Part shown: positions 8,164-15,712 of the stretch, piece by piece
Position numbering within the stretch: the first letter of the stretch is position 1
Layout: every line of letters starts with the position of its first letter
From: an uncultured Williamsia sp.
GTDB taxonomy: Bacteria > Actinomycetota > Actinomycetes > Mycobacteriales > Mycobacteriaceae
Reading direction: 5' to 3'
Length of the DNA stretch: 64,000 bases
NCBI RefSeq assembly: GCF_947494875.1
Contig: NZ_CANLWM010000001.1
Span: forward strand, 310,001-374,000
The notes under the pieces: model-generated
Told to the model about the DNA's origin: nothing
Database searches by the model: none
The model's input: only the letters and a program-made list of their open reading frames with translations
Made by a program: the position numbers and the translations under genes

Positions 8164-8763
8164 ATGCGGATGACCACACGGGTGACACGTCGACTCGCGG
8201 TGCTGCTGATGATTCTCGTCGCACCGATCGCGTTGCTGGCCGGGTGCAAGAAATCCGACTCGTCGTCCTCGGCGGCGCCGTCGTCCGCGGCCGTCTCGAC
8301 CAGCCAGTCGGGCTCAGCTCCTTCTGGGTCGGCCACCGACTGCCCGACCAGCAACACGACGTCCTTCGCCAAGACGAAGTTCGTCGCGCACAGCGGCCTG
8401 GCGTTCGGCGCCTTCCACCGCTACCTCTACAAGCCCTACAGGGCCGGCACCTTCACGAAAGGCGCCGACGGTCGGCTCACCGCGTTCGCGAAAGGCGGCC
8501 TGGCCGCGCTGTTCATCAAGCGGGAGATCCGGCTCGCGAGCGAGGACGTGAAGGCGAACCCGACGCTGTGCCGGGCGATCGCCGCGCCGCTCGCCCGGAT
8601 CGGCGACACCGTGCAGGCCGCGTTCGACAAGGTGAAGTCGGGCGACGCGAGCGGCATCGATGGCGTCGAGTCGGCCATCACCTCGGTGAGCAGTTCCTCG
8701 AAGAAGGACGGCGTCGACATCACCGAGAACGACAACCCGGATCTCAACTCCGCCCCGAGCTGA
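8164..8763 (+). CDS. Putative lipoprotein of unknown function
   Basis: 199 residues. A signal sequence ends in a lipobox LLAGC, so the cysteine is probably lipidated and the protein tethered outside the membrane. A Ser/Ala-rich linker follows, then a domain of about 130 residues with two cysteines (DCPTS, TLCRA) that resembles actinobacterial lipoproteins of unknown function. No Shine-Dalgarno is clear; ATGs at 8164 and 8170 both work, and an in-frame GTG at 8098 overlapping the previous stop would give an unusually long n-region. Confidence 0.7.
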   Translation: MRMTTRVTRRLAVLLMILVAPIALLAGCKKSDSSSSAAPSSAAVSTSQSGSAPSGSATDCPTSNTTSFAKTKFVAHSGLAFGAFHRYLYKPYRAGTFTKGADGRLTAFAKGGLAALFIKREIRLASEDVKANPTLCRAIAAPLARIGDTVQAAFDKVKSGDASGIDGVESAITSVSSSSKKDGVDITENDNPDLNSAPS

Positions 8764-8853
8764 CCCACCCTGTCGGGGGTTGCGCTCTCCCGCGTCCGAT
8801 TTGTACCGTACGTATGCACAGCAGCGGGTCGGGGACGACGACGGGAGAACCGG

Positions 8854-9231
8854 ATGCGCACGACACGACGAGCGATCACCATCGCGACCGCAGCAGCCGC
8901 TGCCCTCGGGACGTCCCTGGGCGCGGCCGCCGCCGCGCCGACGGGATCCACGAGCGGACTGGGCGCCGACCTCGTGGCGGTGTCGAACAAGGTCTCGTTC
9001 TCGTGCGGGCTGAACGTCACGAACAACGGCCCCGAGACGGCGCGGTCGGTGACCGTGTACTCACCACCGTTCGGAGTGCACCCGATCGGCGACATCGCCC
9101 CGGGTCAGACGAAGTCGTACACCGAGCTCTGCTTCCTCAACACCGGGGTGCCCCAGCGGATGTACGCCGTCTCCGCGACGTTCGACCCGAACTACGGGAA
9201 CAACAGCGCACAGACGAATCCACCGGTCTGA
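8854..9231 (+). CDS. Small exported protein, hypothetical
   Basis: 125 residues. Signal peptide (RRAITIATAAAAALGTSLGAAAAAP) and a mature region of about 95 residues with two cysteines that could form a disulfide. The mature sequence (LNVTNNGPETARSVTVYSPPFG) looks like a small immunoglobulin-like or DUF11-like beta fold, as in surface or adhesion repeats. A weak promoter could lie in the 90-base gap upstream. Function unknown. Confidence 0.7.
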   Translation: MRTTRRAITIATAAAAALGTSLGAAAAAPTGSTSGLGADLVAVSNKVSFSCGLNVTNNGPETARSVTVYSPPFGVHPIGDIAPGQTKSYTELCFLNTGVPQRMYAVSATFDPNYGNNSAQTNPPV

Positions 9232-9343
9232 CGCGTCCGCGCGGGCGACCCGGTCGGAGCCGAGCGGGTCGCTGCCGTGTGAGGCGACACAAAGCTCCCG
9301 CCCCCGTCGGTTGCCGACCGTCGTGAGGAACGAGGATTCCCGG

Positions 9344-10330
9344 ATGACGCACGGCAGAGTCGCGCACCTGTGGCGGTACCCGGTGAAGTCCCTGGGCGGC
9401 GAACGACTCGAGCGGGCGTCTGTCACGCCGCGAGGACTGTCGGGCGATCGACTGTGGGCCGTCCGTGACCTGGAGCGCGAGGTCACCGCATCAGCTCGTC
9501 AACTGCCGGCGCTGCTGACCGCGTCAGCCCGCTACGCCGACGCCGTGCCCCCGGACGCGGGCCCCGGCAACGCCCCCGAGGTCGAGATCACCTTCCCCGG
9601 TGGCGATGTGCTGTCCAGCCGCGACAACCGGGTCCACGCTCGGCTGTCCGATCTGACCGGGCGCCGGGTGGCCCTGACGCCGTTGCCGCCTGCGGACGAC
9701 GTGAGCCTGCACCGCCTGAACCGGGATCGTCAGGCCGACGTCACATCGCCGTCCTGGCTGCGGGAGGCGTTCGGTCTGGAACCCCACGAGAAGTTGCCCG
9801 ACGCCTCGGTCGTGCGCGCGTCCGACCTGATGACCCTCGGCCGGTTCTCGACGCCGCCCGGGATGTTCGTGGACCTGGCCCCGATCCACGTGCTGACGAC
9901 GAACAGTCTGGACACCATCGGCGCGGCGGTTGGCTCCGACGTCGACGTCCGGCGGTTCCGTCCCAACGTGCTGGTCACGCTGAGCGACACCGACGACGAC
10001 CTACCGGAGGCGCGGTGGACGGGTGGCCGACTCACACTCGGAGGCGCCGTCCTCGACCTGACGCTTCCCACCATCCGCTGCGTGGTGCCGAGCCGAGCAC
10101 AGCCCGGGTTCGACGTCGACCGCGGGATCACCCGCGCCCTGAGCGCCCGCGCCGAGCGCTGCCTCGGGAGCTACTGCTGGGTGGTCGAGGCAGGCGATGT
10201 CGGCGTCGGCGACGAGATCACCGTCCGACGTCCCGGCACCGCCGCCCGACTTCTCGACGACTCCGCCCGGCGTGCTCGCCGGTTCGCGTTCGGCGCGGTG
10301 GCCGGCGCGCTCGATCGACTACGTCGCTGA
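9344..10330 (+). CDS. MOSC-domain protein (YcbX-like)
   Basis: 328 residues. The start MTHGRVAHLWRYPVKSLGGERL matches the N-terminal beta-barrel of MOSC proteins, and the C-terminal half holds the MOSC domain with conserved FRPNVLV and the cysteine in LPTIRCVVPSRAQ. MOSC proteins bind molybdenum cofactor or carry sulfur; YcbX-type members reduce N-hydroxylated compounds with a partner reductase. The typical ferredoxin tail of YcbX is absent. ATG at 9344 with CGAGGA seven bases upstream. Confidence 0.87.
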   Translation: MTHGRVAHLWRYPVKSLGGERLERASVTPRGLSGDRLWAVRDLEREVTASARQLPALLTASARYADAVPPDAGPGNAPEVEITFPGGDVLSSRDNRVHARLSDLTGRRVALTPLPPADDVSLHRLNRDRQADVTSPSWLREAFGLEPHEKLPDASVVRASDLMTLGRFSTPPGMFVDLAPIHVLTTNSLDTIGAAVGSDVDVRRFRPNVLVTLSDTDDDLPEARWTGGRLTLGGAVLDLTLPTIRCVVPSRAQPGFDVDRGITRALSARAERCLGSYCWVVEAGDVGVGDEITVRRPGTAARLLDDSARRARRFAFGAVAGALDRLRR

Positions 10331-10343
10331 CCGCCTCGACGAC

Positions 10344-10499
10344 TCAGAAGTAGTGCGCCCGACCGGCGTTGAGCCGTCCGTTCCTGCCCGACGCGGCGAG
10401 CGTGGCACCGGCGACGGTCAGCACGATGCCGACGATCCAGATCCAGGGCACACCGACGATCGCGCCGACGACGATCGCGATGATGCCGAGGATCATCAT
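10344..10499 (-). CDS. Small membrane protein, DUF6131-like
   Basis: 51 residues: two hydrophobic segments (MMILGIIAIVVGAIVGVP and WIWIVGIVLTVAGATLAA) and a basic tail ending GRAHYF. It resembles the DUF6131 family of short actinobacterial membrane proteins, recognised from memory. The ATG overlaps the stop of the upstream P450 gene (ATGA), so translation is probably coupled. Function unknown. Confidence 0.72.
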   Translation of the reverse strand: MMILGIIAIVVGAIVGVPWIWIVGIVLTVAGATLAASGRNGRLNAGRAHYF

Positions 10500-11773
10500 G
10501 GTGTCGCGTACGACACCGGCAGGCGCTTGATGCCGTTGATCCAGCCGTGACGCAGACGCTCCGGGTCACCGAGGCGCGAGATGTCGGGGCAGTGATCGGC
10601 GATGGCGTTGAAGATCAGGTTGATCTCCATGCGCGCGAGGTTGGCGCCGATGCAGAAGTGGGTGCCGTTGCCACCGAATCCGACGTGCGGGTTCGGGTCC
10701 CGAGTGATGTCGAACGTGAACGGGTCGTCGAACACGTCCTCGTCGAAGTTGGCCGAGCCGTAGAACATCCCGACCCGCTCACCGGCCTTGATCTGCACCC
10801 CGTCGAGATCGACGTCGTGCTTGGCGGTGCGCTGGAAGCAATTCACCGGCGTCGCCCAGCGCACGATCTCGTCGGCCGCCGTCCGCGGACGGTCGCGCTT
10901 GAAGATCTCCCACTGCTCCGGGTTCTCCAGGAACGCGTTCATGCCGTGGCTGATCGCGTTGCGGGTGGTCTCGTTGCCGGCCACCGACAGCAGGATGAAG
11001 AAGTAGCCGAACTCGATCTCCGACAGGGACTCCCCGTCGAGATCGGCGTTGACCAGCTCGCTGACGATGTCCTCGGCCGGACACTGCTTGCGCTGCTCGG
11101 CCATCTGGTAGGCGTAGCCGAGCACCTCCGCCGACGCGGTCGTCGGGTCGACGGTGAACTCGGGGTCGTCGGCGTTCATCATCGAGTTCGACCACTCGAA
11201 GAGCTTCTCGCGGTCCTCGCTCGGGACGCCGAGGAGATCGGCGATGGCGATGAGCGGGAGGTCGACGGCGACCTGGTGCACGAAATCGCCTGTGCCCGAG
11301 GCGGCTGCCTTCTGCACGATCTCCGCGGCGTGCTTCTCCATCTCCTCCTGCAGCGCGTGGACCGCGCGCGGGGTGAAGAGTCGCGACACCAGCTTGCGCA
11401 GGCGGGTGTGCTCCGGCGGATCGTGGTTGATCAGCAGCGCCTTGGTGATCTCGAGCGCCTCCGGCGGCATCGTGTCCTCGAACCGCATGATCACGCCGTT
11501 GGCGTTGGTCGACCAGTTCTCGTCGTTCTTGGAGATCTCGCGGACGTGGCGGTGCTTGCTGACCACCCAGTAGCCACCGTCGTGGAAGCCACCGCCGGAT
11601 CCCTCCGCCTGCGCGTTCCACCAGACCGGTGCGGTCTTCCGGAGTTCGGCGAACTCGGTGACCGGCATGCCCTTGTGCAGCAGGTCGGGGCTGGTGAAAT
11701 CGAACCCGTCGTGCATGAAAGGGCAGGCGTGGGGATCACGCGCCGCCGCGGTGGTGCGATCATGGGTGGTCAT
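10496..11773 (-). CDS. Cytochrome P450, CYP125-like
   Basis: 425 residues. The oxygen-activation helix is AGNETTRN, the ExxR motif lies in DEIVRWA, and the heme-cysteine loop is FGGNGTHFCIGANLAR. The opening DGFDF, WWNAQ and GGGFHDGGYW closely match CYP125, which hydroxylates the terminal side-chain carbon of cholesterol/cholestenone in mycobacteria and rhodococci. No other steroid-degradation genes are in the window, so the substrate could be another sterol or terpenoid. ATG at 11773 after AGGAG. A small membrane protein follows with a coupled start; a TetR gene is divergent. Confidence 0.92.
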   Translation of the reverse strand: MTTHDRTTAAARDPHACPFMHDGFDFTSPDLLHKGMPVTEFAELRKTAPVWWNAQAEGSGGGFHDGGYWVVSKHRHVREISKNDENWSTNANGVIMRFEDTMPPEALEITKALLINHDPPEHTRLRKLVSRLFTPRAVHALQEEMEKHAAEIVQKAAASGTGDFVHQVAVDLPLIAIADLLGVPSEDREKLFEWSNSMMNADDPEFTVDPTTASAEVLGYAYQMAEQRKQCPAEDIVSELVNADLDGESLSEIEFGYFFILLSVAGNETTRNAISHGMNAFLENPEQWEIFKRDRPRTAADEIVRWATPVNCFQRTAKHDVDLDGVQIKAGERVGMFYGSANFDEDVFDDPFTFDITRDPNPHVGFGGNGTHFCIGANLARMEINLIFNAIADHCPDISRLGDPERLRHGWINGIKRLPVSYATP

Positions 11774-11800
11774 CGTTCTCCTGACGCTTGCGTTCGAGAC

Positions 11801-11827
11801 GGTATCTAGACCACTGGTTCCGATACC
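11801..11827. promoter_or_regulatory. Nested palindrome, probable TetR operator
   Basis: GGTATC (11801-11806) and GATACC (11822-11827) flank a perfect ACCA-C-TGGT (11810-11818), all centred on 11814. A partial second copy, CCACTGGCTC, lies at 11841-11850. The element sits between the P450 and the TetR gene. Confidence 0.65.
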
Positions 11828-11864
11828 GCCGGTTACGCTACCACTGGCTCACGAAAGGGGCTAC

Positions 11865-12497
11865 GTGTTCACACCAGATTCGTCACCGTCTCCGCGTGGC
11901 GGCCGCCCGCGCGACGAGACCGTCGACGACAAGGTGCTGCCCGTGGTGCGGGAACTACTGTTGGAGGTCGGCTGGAACGACCTGAGCGTGCGCGCGGTCG
12001 CGGCCCGGTCCGGGGTCGCCCGGGCCACCATCAACCGCCGGTGGGAGACCAAGGCCGCGTTGGTGTTGCATGCGGTCCTGAACGACCGCATCCGCCTCGA
12101 CGACATCGGTACCGACCAGCCCGGCGGGTGGATCGAGGACCTCATCGGACAGAGCCGGGAGATCTTCTCCCACCCGGAGGTGCGGACCGCGCTGCCCGGT
12201 CTGCTCAGTACGTTCGAGCAGGACCCCGATCTCCGGGCGCAGCTGTGGACGGGACTGGCCGGGCCCGCAGCGGCGCGATACGCCACGGGTGGCGCGCCGG
12301 AGCGCCGCGATCAGGCCGAGGTCGACGCGCTCGCGATGATCATCATCGCCGCCGGCACCGCGCTGTTCACGAGCGTCCTGGCCCCCGACATCACCACCGA
12401 GCCGATCCGCGAACGCATCGACGAGCTGCTGCACGTCGCGGCCCGCGAGGTCACCGACGCGATGGACGAGGCGTCCCGCTCCGCCACCGTCGACTGA
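11865..12497 (+). CDS. TetR-family transcriptional regulator
   Basis: 210 residues from a GTG preceded by AAAGGGG. Helix-turn-helix region NDLSVRAVAARSGVARATINRRWETKAALV is typical of TetR, with TINRRW as the recognition helix. The C-terminal domain is of the TetR_C_11-like class. Divergent from the CYP125-like P450 and probably its repressor through the nested palindrome. A repeat element follows its stop. Confidence 0.88.
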   Translation: MFTPDSSPSPRGGRPRDETVDDKVLPVVRELLLEVGWNDLSVRAVAARSGVARATINRRWETKAALVLHAVLNDRIRLDDIGTDQPGGWIEDLIGQSREIFSHPEVRTALPGLLSTFEQDPDLRAQLWTGLAGPAAARYATGGAPERRDQAEVDALAMIIIAAGTALFTSVLAPDITTEPIRERIDELLHVAAREVTDAMDEASRSATVD

Positions 12498-12520
12498 GCG
12501 GGATCACCCCGAATCCACGG

Positions 12521-12614
12521 CGCCGAGCGTGCAGTAGATCCCGCCCACCGTGCGGTAGATCCCGCCGAGCGTGCAGAACAACCCCGCTCGGCGGGATCTA
12601 CTGCACGCTCGGCG
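12521..12614. repeat. Intergenic repeat element, copy 1, with 24-bp inverted ends
   Basis: Three tandem units of about 21-24 bases carry the core GCGTGCAGTAGATCCCGC or variants (12521-12544, 12545-12565, 12566-12587). The fourth, at 12591-12614, is the exact reverse complement of the first over 24 bases. The whole can fold into a long hairpin between the convergent stops of a TetR gene and egtD. The same unit recurs at 42936-43070, also between convergent genes. It may act as a bidirectional terminator or be a dispersed REP-like sequence. Confidence 0.8.
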
Positions 12615-12629
12615 AGTTGCGAGCCGCGG

Positions 12630-13616
12630 TCAGACCCGGGTCGCGAGGACGACGGCGAAGCGGTCGTCGGTGTCGGTGAAGACGCGGGTGACGTCGAAGC
12701 CGGCGGCGACCAGCTCCTCGGTGATGCCCTCGACGCGGAACTTCGCCGAGATCTCGGTCCGCATCTCCTCGCCCTCGGCGAACTCCACCTCGAGGTCGAG
12801 GTCGGCGACGTGGACCGTCATCGCCCGTCGGGCGCGCAGCCGCATCTCGATCCACTCGTTCTCGGAATCCCACAGGGCGACATGGTCGAACCCGTCGGGG
12901 TCGAAGTCGGCGTGCAGACGACCGTCGATGACCGACAGGACGTTCTTGTTGAACGCCGCCGTGACGCCCTGGGCGTCGTCGTAGGCGGGGACCACGATCG
13001 ACTCGTCGACGACGAGCCCGACACCGATCAGCAGGTGTTCGCCGGGACGCAACGCGTCGGCGATGCCGGTGAGGAAGCCGGCGCGCTCCGTCGGCGTCAG
13101 GTTGCCCAGGGTGCCGCCGAGGAACGCGACCGTGCGGCCCGGTAGTTCCGGGATCGACACCGACAGGTCCGAGAAGTCGCTGACGATGCCCTCCACCGAC
13201 AGCGCCGGGTAGGCGGTGGTCAGCTCGTCGACGGCACCCTGCAGAGCGCTGCTCGAGACGTCCTGCGGCACATACGTGGTGAGTGTCCCCGCGCGCACGC
13301 CGGCGTCGAGCAGGAGGCGCGTCTTCTCCGACGACCCCGACCCCAGTTCGACCAGCGTCTGCATGCCGGTGGTGGCGGCGACGGTGTCGGCGGCCGCGGA
13401 CAGCACCGCACGCTCGGTGCGGGTCGGGTAGTACTCCGGCAGTGCGGTGATCTCCTCGAACAGCTCGCTGCCGCGGGCGTCGTAGAACCACTTGGGCGGC
13501 AGATGCTTCGGTGAGGCGGTGAGACCGGCGCGGACGTCGGCGACGAGAGACGCGTCGATGTCCGCATCGGTCAGGTGGACCTGGACGGGGATCGCCGCGG
13601 AGGGCATGGAAGTCAC
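12630..13616 (-). CDS. egtD: L-histidine N-alpha-methyltransferase EgtD (ergothioneine biosynthesis)
   Basis: 328 residues. EgtD uses SAM to trimethylate histidine to hercynine, the first committed step to ergothioneine. The SAM site is LVELGSGSSEKTRLLL (about 88-103), with PKWFYDARGSELFEEIT and EYYPTRTE upstream and FLGGTLGN further on, all hallmarks of this family. The GTG at 13616 is favoured by an AGGA six bases upstream; an ATG lies nine bases further in. Last gene of the egtABCD run, 23 bases after egtC. The egtE beta-lyase gene found next in mycobacteria is absent here. Confidence 0.95.
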   Translation of the reverse strand: MTSMPSAAIPVQVHLTDADIDASLVADVRAGLTASPKHLPPKWFYDARGSELFEEITALPEYYPTRTERAVLSAAADTVAATTGMQTLVELGSGSSEKTRLLLDAGVRAGTLTTYVPQDVSSSALQGAVDELTTAYPALSVEGIVSDFSDLSVSIPELPGRTVAFLGGTLGNLTPTERAGFLTGIADALRPGEHLLIGVGLVVDESIVVPAYDDAQGVTAAFNKNVLSVIDGRLHADFDPDGFDHVALWDSENEWIEMRLRARRAMTVHVADLDLEVEFAEGEEMRTEISAKFRVEGITEELVAAGFDVTRVFTDTDDRFAVVLATRV

Positions 13617-13639
13617 GGGGTGTCCTGTCGGTTCGGTGT

Positions 13640-14374
13640 TCAGAGATCGGTCACGGTGACGCCGTCGCGGGATGCGACGACGAGCGAGCGGTCGGCAACG
13701 GGGTGCCAGCGGGGATCGGTGTCGAGTGGTTCGGAGGCGACGATCACGACGTCGTCGTCTGCGAACACCGACAGCGAGTGGTGCACGGTGGTCGCCCAGA
13801 GCGAGACACCGTCTCCCAGGAGGAGGTTCAGTCGTGAGCCGGGTCCTGTCCGGTCGAGGTCGGCGACGACGGACCGCAGGACGCTCGCGGGGTCGTCGTC
13901 ACGGAGGCGGTGGCGGATGACCGACCACAGGCCGGCGGAGTCGGTCGCCGCGGGTTGCCGCAGCAGGTCGACGACCGGCACGTCCTGCGCGAGTGGCGCG
14001 AGACTGCCGGGCCACCCGCGGACGACACCGTTGTGGCTGAAGGCCCAGGGGCCGTCGACGAACGGCGCGGACGCGGTGGGCGTGACCGGCATCCCCGAGG
14101 TGGCCGACCGGACGGCCGCGAGGACGGCCCCCGACCGCACCGACGCCAGCGCCCCGCCGATCGCGGGATCACCCCAGGCGGGCATCGCGGAGACGTGGAC
14201 GGATGCGCGGGCGGGCTCGTCCCACCACGCGGCGCCGAAGCCGTCGGCGTTGGCGACGGCGTCGCAGCGCATGTCCGTCGGCGCCCACGACTGGACGACG
14301 AGGGAGTGCTCACCTCGCGTGAGGATGTCACCGACACTGGTGACCGGGCCGAGATAGCCCAGATGGCGGCACAT
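13640..14374 (-). CDS. egtC: Gamma-glutamyl-hercynylcysteine sulfoxide hydrolase EgtC
   Basis: 244 residues. The protein starts MCRHLGYLG; after Met removal Cys2 is the N-terminal nucleophile of class II glutamine amidotransferases. The fold motifs ADGFGAAWW and FSHNGVV are present. EgtC removes glutamate from gamma-glutamyl-hercynylcysteine sulfoxide. It lies three bases after egtB and 23 bases before egtD. Confidence 0.95.
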   Translation of the reverse strand: MCRHLGYLGPVTSVGDILTRGEHSLVVQSWAPTDMRCDAVANADGFGAAWWDEPARASVHVSAMPAWGDPAIGGALASVRSGAVLAAVRSATSGMPVTPTASAPFVDGPWAFSHNGVVRGWPGSLAPLAQDVPVVDLLRQPAATDSAGLWSVIRHRLRDDDPASVLRSVVADLDRTGPGSRLNLLLGDGVSLWATTVHHSLSVFADDDVVIVASEPLDTDPRWHPVADRSLVVASRDGVTVTDL

Positions 14375-14377
14375 CGA

Positions 14378-15712
14378 TCAGGCGACGTCTCGCGCGAGTC
14401 GGAGCCCGGAGAAGATCTGACGACGGATCGGGTGGTCCCAGTTGCGGAACGTGGTCCGCACCGCGACGGGGTCGGTGCCGAACGAACCGCCTCTCAGCAC
14501 GCGGTAGTCGCCGCCGAAGAACACCTCGGAGTACTCCGGGTAGGGGAACATCGCGAAACCCGGGTAGGACTCGAACCCGCTGGACGTCCACTCCCACACG
14601 TCGCCGACCATCTGGTGCACGCCGAGCGGCGACGCACCGCCCGGGTAGGCCCCGATGTCCGCCGGTTCCAGGTGCCGCTGTGCGAGATTGGCGCGCTCGG
14701 GGGTGGGGTCGTCGTCGCCCCAGGGGTATCGGCGACCGGCTGTCGGCGCAGCGGGGTCGAACCGGGCGGCCTTCTCCCATTCCGCCTCGGTCGGCAGACG
14801 TCCACCCGCCCAGCGGGCGAACGCCTCGGCCTCGAAGTAGCAGACGTGGACCACCGGCGAATGCGGGCGCAGCGGTGTCATCGTGCCGAAGACGCGACGG
14901 AACCACCGCCCGTCGACGTCGCGCTCCCAGAACTGCGGTGCAGTCAGGCCGGCCTCGACGCGATGCGCCCAGCCCCGCTCGCTCCAGAGATCGGGCCGCT
15001 CGTATCCGCCGTCGTCGATGAACGCGCACCATCGGTCGTTCGTCACCGGGAACCGTTCGATCGCGAACGCGGGCACCGACACCCGGTGCGCCGGCCGCTC
15101 GTTGTCGAGGGCCCAGGGGTCGAGATCGGTGCCCATGACGAAGTCACCCACGGGGACGATCACCTCGTCGACGACAGGCGCCGTGGCGACCCGCGGAGCG
15201 TCCGGAGCACGCAGCGCGGTCGGCCCCGACCGCAACTGGTGCGTCGCGAGCATGGTCTCGTCGTGCTGCTGTTCGTGCTGCGCGATCATCGCGAACGCGA
15301 AACCCTGGTCGACGAGTCGCTCCCCGGACAAGGGCGAGCCGTCGAGGACCTCGAGTGCGTGGTCACGGACCCCGGCCGCGTAGGCCCGGGCCTGTGTCGG
15401 GTCGAGCAGGGGCAGGTCGGGGCGGCTGGCACGGGCGTGCCGGAACGCGTCGTAGAGGTCGTCGAGATCGGGGCGGAGCGGTGCGCGGCGCCCGACCTCC
15501 CGGATCAGCCACATCTCCTCCTGGTTGCCGATGTGCGCGAGATCCCACACCAGCGGACTCATCAACGGCGAGTGCTGGCGGCGGAGATCGTCGTCGGAGA
15601 CGGCGTCGACCAGACCCGCTGTGCGGGAACGGGCGTCGCGCAGGACGGTCTCGAGGCGGTTCCGGACCTCGCGGGGGTCCTCGGCGAGGGCCTCGTCGTG
15701 CAGGGCGGTCAT
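14378..15712 (-). CDS. egtB: Hercynine oxygenase EgtB
   Basis: 444 residues. Non-heme iron sulfoxide synthase joining hercynine to gamma-glutamylcysteine (or cysteine). The iron ligands are visible: His60 in WDLAHIGNQEE, and His146 and His150 in AQHEQQHDET, within the DinB-like N-terminal domain. From about residue 193 (VGDFVMGTD) comes the formylglycine-enzyme-like domain ending in LRGGSFGTDP and SGLRLARD. Its ATG overlaps the stop of egtA (ATGA), indicating coupled translation. Confidence 0.96.
   Translation of the reverse strand: MTALHDEALAEDPREVRNRLETVLRDARSRTAGLVDAVSDDDLRRQHSPLMSPLVWDLAHIGNQEEMWLIREVGRRAPLRPDLDDLYDAFRHARASRPDLPLLDPTQARAYAAGVRDHALEVLDGSPLSGERLVDQGFAFAMIAQHEQQHDETMLATHQLRSGPTALRAPDAPRVATAPVVDEVIVPVGDFVMGTDLDPWALDNERPAHRVSVPAFAIERFPVTNDRWCAFIDDGGYERPDLWSERGWAHRVEAGLTAPQFWERDVDGRWFRRVFGTMTPLRPHSPVVHVCYFEAEAFARWAGGRLPTEAEWEKAARFDPAAPTAGRRYPWGDDDPTPERANLAQRHLEPADIGAYPGGASPLGVHQMVGDVWEWTSSGFESYPGFAMFPYPEYSEVFFGGDYRVLRGGSFGTDPVAVRTTFRNWDHPIRRQIFSGLRLARDVA

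Noticed and set aside
12498-12629. An insertion-sequence remnant at the repeat element
   Set aside because: No transposase fragment or target duplication is visible; only short tandem and inverted units.
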